This document shows, one piece after another, positions 57,195 to 64,000 of a DNA stretch of 64,000 nucleotides. Each line of letters begins with the position of its first letter. The first letter of the stretch is position 1. Where the stretch lies: the NCBI GenBank assembly GCA_942491185.1, contig CALOAB010000021.1, positions 496,001 to 560,000 on the forward strand, read 5' to 3'. Both the position numbers and the translations under genes were made by a program. This stretch comes from SLRI01 sp942491185 (GTDB lineage: Bacteria; Pseudomonadota; Alphaproteobacteria; Geminicoccales; Geminicoccaceae). The notes below the pieces were generated by a model. That model was not told where the DNA came from and did no database searches. It saw nothing but the letters and a program-made list of their open reading frames with translations.

Positions 57195-57556
57195 CCAACC
57201 ATCAGTCGGTAGCCGACGCTCGCCGCAAGCAAGCAGAGCAGCACCGAGCCTGCGATATTGGCCAGGGCTCGTGCGATCAGCCCTTGCTCGAGCAGGAAAA
57301 GCGTCTGCAGGCTGAACGTCGAGACGGTCGTGTAGCTGCCGAGAACGCCAGTCATCAAGAAGAGCCCAAGGCTGGATGCGCCGATCGTGGAGCCTGCCAA
57401 CAAGCCAATGGCGAAAGCACCAGACAGGTTGACCGCAAGCGTTCCCCAAGGGAACCGGTCACCAGCAACCAGTGCGACCAAGCTCGATATGCCTACTCGA
57501 GCCAAGCCACCCAGGAGGCCGCCGACACCAACCAATGTCGCGTCAACCAAGAGCAT
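57191..57556 (-). CDS. crcB: Fluoride channel subunit CrcB (FluC), first of pair
   Basis: A 121-residue four-helix FluC subunit: GVGGLLGGLARVGISSLVAL, WGTLAVNLSGAFAIGLLAGS with the conserved asparagine, and GVLGSYTTVSTFSLQTLFLL with the TTxSTF pore motif. It overlaps the second crcB gene by 4 bp (ATGA), so the two subunits are made together and likely pair with opposite topology. The start is the ATG at 57556. It is divergent from acpS. Confidence 0.9.
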   Translation of the reverse strand: MLLVDATLVGVGGLLGGLARVGISSLVALVAGDRFPWGTLAVNLSGAFAIGLLAGSTIGASSLGLFLMTGVLGSYTTVSTFSLQTLFLLEQGLIARALANIAGSVLLCLLAASVGYRLMVG

Positions 57557-57707
57557 TCGCGTCAGCCACCCTCAAGTGCATCGCTCCAACAGGCGATACA
57601 CGGTATTTGGATCGGCAACACTCATGGTTTGGTGTCGAGCTCGAGCGGCGGCACCGACTGCGACGGCGCCATTGCAGCGGCTGCTAAACCTCTTCGGGAA
57701 CGATTCC

Positions 57708-58142
57708 ATGATCATCGGCATCGGCAGCGATCTCATCGATATCAGACGCATCGAGAAAACCTTGGAGCGGTTTGGCGATCGGTTCACCCAACGTTGCTTC
57801 ACGGAGGCCGAGCGCGCCAAGGCCGAGCGACGTCTCCGCCGCGCCGACACCTATGCCAAGCGTTATGCCGCGAAGGAGGCTTGCGCCAAAGCCTTGGGCA
57901 CGGGATTGAGCCGCGGCGTCTTCTGGCGAGAGATCGGCGTCGTCAATCTCCCGACCGGCCAGCCAGTCCTGGAGCTCAGCGGGGGGGCCGCCGCGCGGTT
58001 GGTGGCCATGACCCCGGACGGCATGGTCGCCAAGCTGGAGTTGACGCTGACGGACGAGCCACCGCTGGCCCACGCCATGGTCATCATCAGTGCCGCACCA
58101 GCGGCGACGGCGGCGCTTTACCAGCGGGGCACCCTCAGTTAG
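57708..58142 (+). CDS. acpS: Holo-ACP synthase
   Basis: A 144-residue enzyme that attaches 4'-phosphopantetheine to acyl carrier protein. The magnesium-binding Asp and Glu are in IIGIGSDLIDIRRIEKT and RYAAKEACAKALGTG; FTEAERAKAE and WREIGVVNLPTGQPVLELSG fit the family. The start is the ATG at 57708. It opens the conserved block acpS-lepB-rnc-era; the 137 bp to lepB contain no separate gene. Confidence 0.94.
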   Translation: MIIGIGSDLIDIRRIEKTLERFGDRFTQRCFTEAERAKAERRLRRADTYAKRYAAKEACAKALGTGLSRGVFWREIGVVNLPTGQPVLELSGGAAARLVAMTPDGMVAKLELTLTDEPPLAHAMVIISAAPAATAALYQRGTLS

Positions 58143-58279
58143 GTTGCGCTCCGGATTTGCCGATCCCGGCGCCTTCCCGGCGGCTGCGGCACACCGAAAA
58201 ATCGATCAGCGCCGCGAGCAGAGCAATAGCCAAGCGTGTGTCATCCAGTTCATCCCGTCACTCGGGCGAGCACGTCGTC

Positions 58280-59017
58280 ATGACAGCGCGCAAGACAGGT
58301 GGCGTCAAAGAAACCTTGCGGACGCTTGTCTACGCGATCGCGATCGCACTCTTCGTGCGAACCTTCGCCTATGAGCCCTTCAACATACCTTCGGGCTCGA
58401 TGAAGCCGACGCTGCTCGTTGGCGATTACCTGTTCGTGTCGAAATTCGCCTACGGCTACAGCAAATACTCGCTGCCGCTGAGCTTGCCACTTTTTTCCGG
58501 ACGCTTGTTCGGTGCCTTGCCGGAGCGTGGCGACGTCGCGGTGTTCAAGCTGCCGTCCGACAACAAGACCGACTATATCAAGCGCATCGTCGGCCTGCCC
58601 GGCGACCGGCTACAGGTCAAGAACGGCATCTTGCACATCAATGGCGAGGCCGCGGAGGTCGAGGCGATCGGCCGGTTCGTCGACAACATGGACGGTCGCC
58701 AGATCGCCGTGCCGCTCTACCTCGAGACTTTGCCGGGCTCCGACCGCTCCCACGAGATTCTCGATCTGACCGAGCGCGGGCGTCTCGACAACACCGGTGT
58801 GTTCGAGGTGCCGCCCGATCATGTGTTCGCCATGGGCGACAACCGCGACAACTCGCTCGACAGCCGCACTGATGCGGTGGGCTTCATTCCCGTCGAGAAC
58901 CTGATCGGACGGGCCGAGATCTTGATGTTCTCCGTCGATGGCTCCGCTCGCATCTGGGAGCCCTGGAAATGGCCGTGGGCGATCCGGTATGATCGAATCT
59001 TCAAGCTCATTGTCTGA
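58280..59017 (+). CDS. lepB: Signal peptidase I
   Basis: A 245-residue membrane protease that removes signal peptides. The N-terminal anchor is TLRTLVYAIAIALFVRTFAY, immediately followed by the serine motif IPSGSMKPTLLVGDYLFVSK (catalytic S40) and the lysine motif YIKRIVGLPGDRLQ (K101). The C-terminal FAMGDNRDNSLDSR motif completes the fold. There is one membrane helix at the N-terminus. Start is the ATG at 58280; the frame is open upstream but overlaps acpS. It is followed by rnc after 12 bp. Confidence 0.96.
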   Translation: MTARKTGGVKETLRTLVYAIAIALFVRTFAYEPFNIPSGSMKPTLLVGDYLFVSKFAYGYSKYSLPLSLPLFSGRLFGALPERGDVAVFKLPSDNKTDYIKRIVGLPGDRLQVKNGILHINGEAAEVEAIGRFVDNMDGRQIAVPLYLETLPGSDRSHEILDLTERGRLDNTGVFEVPPDHVFAMGDNRDNSLDSRTDAVGFIPVENLIGRAEILMFSVDGSARIWEPWKWPWAIRYDRIFKLIV

Positions 59018-59029
59018 CCAGCACTGGTG

Positions 59030-59791
59030 ATGGCACCTCGTCGCACGAGCGGTCGCCCGGGCGACCTCGAAGATATCCAGCCCGTCATCGGCTATCGCTT
59101 CGCCGACCCGAGCCTCCTGGCCGAGGCGCTCACGCATGCCAGCAAGCTGGCTGGGGGACGACGGCCGAGCCACACCCCGAAACATGGCCCGAGCCATACA
59201 AGGACGCCTGCGCGAAGCAATGAGCGGTTGGAGTTCCTCGGCGATCGTGTGCTGGGCCTCGCTGTCGCGCATCTCTTGATCGAGACGTATCCGGATGAAG
59301 CGGAGGGCGGCCTCACGCATCGCCATTCCATGCTCGTCCGCCGCCAGACGCTGGCCGACGTCGCGAGCGAAATCCGGCTGGACCGTTGGCTCGATGTTGC
59401 GCATGGCGGCCATGGCAGCGGCGGCATGGCCAACCCGACCATTCTGGCCGACGCCTGCGAAGCGTTGATCGGCGCGGTCTTCCTCGACGGCGGCTACGAG
59501 CCGGCCACGGCACTGGTGCGCCGCTATTGGCAAACACGGGTCAGGGAGATGACCGAATCACCGCGCGACGCCAAGACCATGCTACAGGTCTGGGCACTGG
59601 CGCGCGGCCGCGCATTGCCGAGCTATCGAGTGCTCGACAGCGAAGGGCCGGCGCACGCGCCGGTCTTCACTGTCGAGGCATCGATCGAAGGCCTGGGCAG
59701 TGCCACCGCCGAGGCGGGCGCCAAACGCGCTGCCGAGCAGGCAGCGGCCGGCGTGCTGCTCGCCCAGCTCGAAAGCAGCGCGGATGATTGA
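59030..59791 (+). CDS. rnc: Ribonuclease III
   Basis: A 253-residue double-strand-specific endonuclease. The catalytic signature NERLEFLGDRVLGLAVAHLL lies at about 64-83, the second acidic motif in DACEALIGAVFLDGG, and the C-terminal double-stranded RNA-binding domain spans about 175-250 (AKTMLQVWALARGRALPSYR, TAEAGAKRAAEQAAAGVLLA). An insert of about 20 residues rich in His, Pro and Arg (GRRPSHTPKHGPSHTRTP) precedes the signature. The ATG at 59030 is used; a GTG immediately before is equal. It overlaps era by 8 bp. Confidence 0.95.
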   Translation: MAPRRTSGRPGDLEDIQPVIGYRFADPSLLAEALTHASKLAGGRRPSHTPKHGPSHTRTPARSNERLEFLGDRVLGLAVAHLLIETYPDEAEGGLTHRHSMLVRRQTLADVASEIRLDRWLDVAHGGHGSGGMANPTILADACEALIGAVFLDGGYEPATALVRRYWQTRVREMTESPRDAKTMLQVWALARGRALPSYRVLDSEGPAHAPVFTVEASIEGLGSATAEAGAKRAAEQAAAGVLLAQLESSADD

Positions 59792-60688
59792 GGAAGCGGG
59801 TCTCGAGAGCCAAGAACCAGGGGACGGGCCAACGCGCGCCGGATTCGTCGCCATTCTGGGCGCTCCCAATGTCGGCAAGTCGACGCTCCTGAACCAGCTG
59901 GTCGGCACCAAGGTGTCGATCGTCTCGCCCAAGGTGCAGACGACCCGGCGCCGGATCATCGGCATCTCGATGCAGGAATCGACGCAAATCCTGTTCGTCG
60001 ACACGCCCGGGATCTTTGCCCCGCGAAAGCGGTTGGAGCGCGCAATGGTCCAGGCTGCGTGGGCGGCTGCGGCCGATGCCGACCTCTGCCTGTTCCTGGT
60101 CGACGCCAAACGTGGCCTCGATGCTGCCGGCAAGGCGGTGCTCGAGGGCCTAGCCGATATCAAGGTTTCGCCGATCCTGGTGATCAACAAGATCGACCTC
60201 GTGCCGCCCGCCAATCTTTTGCCGTTGATCGAGCAGCTGCAGAAGAGCGGGTCGTTCAGGGCGACATTCCTGGTCTCCGCCCAGACCGGCAATGGCTGCC
60301 CGGAGCTCTTGAGCACCGTTGCGGGCAGCTTGCCTGAAGGACCGTGGCTGTTCCCCGAGGATCAGCTCTCGGATCTGTCGAACCGGGCGATAGCCGCCGA
60401 GATCACGCGCGAGAAGCTGTTCTTGCAGCTGCATCAAGAGCTGCCCTACAGCGCGACGGTCGAGACCGAGGCTTGGGCCGAATCCGAGAACGGCCGCGAG
60501 ATCAGGATCGATCAGGTGATCTATGTCCAACGCCCGAGCCAGAAGGGCATCGTGCTCGGCAAGGGTGGCCGGCAGATCAAGGCGATCGGTGAGGCGGCCC
60601 GGCTGGAGCTCGAGGTCATCCTCGAAGCCCGCGTGCATCTCTTCTTGTTCGTGAAGGTGCGCGAGCGCTGGCAGGACGACGCCGAGCG

Positions 60689-62788
<2,100 letters not shown>

Positions 62789-62886
62789 TTCATGCACCTC
62801 AGCAGGACCGACGCCGGACACACCCCATGGCAGCCGCGCGCCGGAGCCGCTACCAAGACTGCGGCACGTTTGTGGGAGGATGAGCA

Positions 62887-64000
62887 ATGGCCGGTCGATC
62901 CGAAAAGAGCCTCAATGCCGCCATCGAAGCGCAACTGCAGCTGGTCTACGGCGACGAGCGTGCCTCGGCTCTGCTGCCGCAAATCGCGCGCCTGGTCGAC
63001 CGCTGGCGGCCCGGCATCCAGGCACGTCGCCCCTGGCTCGATCAACGTGATGCCATGCTCATCACGTATGCCGACACACTGCAAGAGCCGGATGTGGCGC
63101 CGCTCGCCAGCCTGGCGCGATTTCTCGCCGCGCGAGGCGGCGATCTGCTCTCTGCCGTCCACCTGCTGCCGTTCTTCCCCTGGACCTCGGATGACGGCTT
63201 CTCGGTGAGCGACTACCGCGCCGTCGATCCGGCGGTCGGCGAGTGGCGCGACGTCGAGGCGCTGGCCGGCGACTTCGAGCTGATGTTCGATGCGGTGATC
63301 AACCACGCCTCGTCGAAGAGCGCCTGGTTCCAGGATTTCAAGGAAGGGCGTGAGCCCGATGCCGGCTACTTCATTCGCTGTGATCCGTCCGCCGACTACT
63401 CGGCGGTCGTTCGACCGCGGGCCTTGCCACTGCTGACCGAGGTGGCGACGGTCGATGGCCCAGCCCATGTCTGGACGACGTTCAGCGACGATCAGGTCGA
63501 TCTCAACTACGCCAATCCCGATCTGCTGCTCGAGATCCTCGATATCCTGCTCGACTATTGCGCCAAGGGTGCCCGCTTCATCCGGCTCGACGCCATCGGC
63601 TTCATGTGGAAACGGCTCGGCACCGGCTGCATGCATCTGCCGGAGACGCATGCGCTGGTCCAGGTGATGCGGGCGGTGGTCGAGAGCGCGGCACCGGGCA
63701 CGCTGATCATCACCGAGACCAACGTGCCGCATGCCGAGAACATCAGCTATTTCGGCGATGGCGCGCCCGAGGCGCATCTCGTCTACCAGTTCCCGCTGCC
63801 ACCGCTGGTCCAGCAGGCGTTTCAGACCGGCGATGCGTCGGCGCTGAGCGGTTGGGCTGGAAACCTGGCGCCGCCTCCGGCCGGGACGACCTTCTTCAAT
63901 TTCCTGGCGAGCCACGACGGCATCGGCATGCGACCGCTGGAGGGCCTGCTCCCGCCGGCAGCGGTGGACGCCATGGCGGCGACCATCGTCGAGCGCGGCG
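62887..64000 (+). CDS. GH13 sucrose-phosphorylase-type glycosidase (3' end outside window)
   Basis: 371 codons of a GH13_18 protein. It begins MAGRSEKSLNAAIEAQLQLV and shows MLITYADTLQEPDVAPLASL, VHLLPFFPWTSDDGFSVSDY, the nucleophile block RLDAIGFMWKRLGTGCMHLP, the acid/base block IITETNVPHAENISYFG and NFLASHDGIGMRPLEGLLPP. This subfamily contains sucrose phosphorylases and glucosylglycerate phosphorylases; which applies is not decidable here. The ATG at 62887 has GGAGG eight bases upstream. Its divergent neighbour is glgX, so both may serve glucan or osmolyte metabolism. The C-terminus lies beyond the window. Confidence 0.93.
   Translation, partial: MAGRSEKSLNAAIEAQLQLVYGDERASALLPQIARLVDRWRPGIQARRPWLDQRDAMLITYADTLQEPDVAPLASLARFLAARGGDLLSAVHLLPFFPWTSDDGFSVSDYRAVDPAVGEWRDVEALAGDFELMFDAVINHASSKSAWFQDFKEGREPDAGYFIRCDPSADYSAVVRPRALPLLTEVATVDGPAHVWTTFSDDQVDLNYANPDLLLEILDILLDYCAKGARFIRLDAIGFMWKRLGTGCMHLPETHALVQVMRAVVESAAPGTLIITETNVPHAENISYFGDGAPEAHLVYQFPLPPLVQQAFQTGDASALSGWAGNLAPPPAGTTFFNFLASHDGIGMRPLEGLLPPAAVDAMAATIVERG

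Overview
The window looks like chromosomal DNA of a high-GC alphaproteobacterium, probably in or near Rhodospirillales/Geminicoccales. The best evidence is a run typical of alphaproteobacteria: bamE, a ubiquinol-cytochrome c chaperone gene, DUF177, plsX, fabH, ihfA, a MerR-type gene and tRNA-Pro. A mesaconyl-CoA hydratase (ethylmalonyl-CoA pathway) and a potassium-independent type proton pyrophosphatase agree with this. The assignment is inferred from gene order and families, not from a marker-gene search.

Layout. 1-5.2 kb: a partial threonine-dehydratase-like enzyme, a cupin, a small secreted protein, two DUF1127 proteins, an ArsR-type regulator and a YceI / cytochrome b561 / YceI operon. 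5.5-13.4 kb: hppA, then the core block from bamE to tRNA-Pro. 13.6-31.8 kb is accessory: a LacI regulator, a lipoprotein GDSL autotransporter, alkB and mesaconyl-CoA hydratase with overlapping ends, a LysR/SDR pair, a glutamate-receptor-like channel protein, an acyl-CoA dehydrogenase, an XRE-cupin regulator with GNAT, and a large MscS channel. Three genes here are broken: an SDR, a zinc alcohol dehydrogenase and a probable di-heme peroxidase remnant. 31.9-36.8 kb: a YcaQ-type DNA glycosylase, then a gene-poor, compositionally different island with a decayed IS110 transposase, related hairpins, and two short-repeat arrays (a 31-bp-period palindrome array and a 21-bp direct-repeat array).

36.8-43.3 kb: a FAD oxidoreductase with an MttB-type methyltransferase, then the der / bamB / yfgM operon. 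43.4-53.6 kb: thpR, a phage-type regulator that has lost its S24 catalytic residues, and a compact podovirus-like cluster (connector, scaffold, capsid, tail tubular proteins, terminase) with no visible integrase, replication, lysis or tail-fibre genes. 53.7-64 kb: a small membrane protein, an ADP-ribosylglycohydrolase, gloA, an orphan sugar-type ABC ATPase, a crcB pair, the acpS / lepB / rnc / era block, and glgX divergent from a GH13 sucrose-phosphorylase-type enzyme that runs off the window.

Points most worth a second look are the two repeat arrays at 36.36-36.62 kb, the virion-and-packaging-only phage cluster with its non-cleavable-looking repressor, and the receptor-channel protein whose pore lacks the potassium-selective signature.
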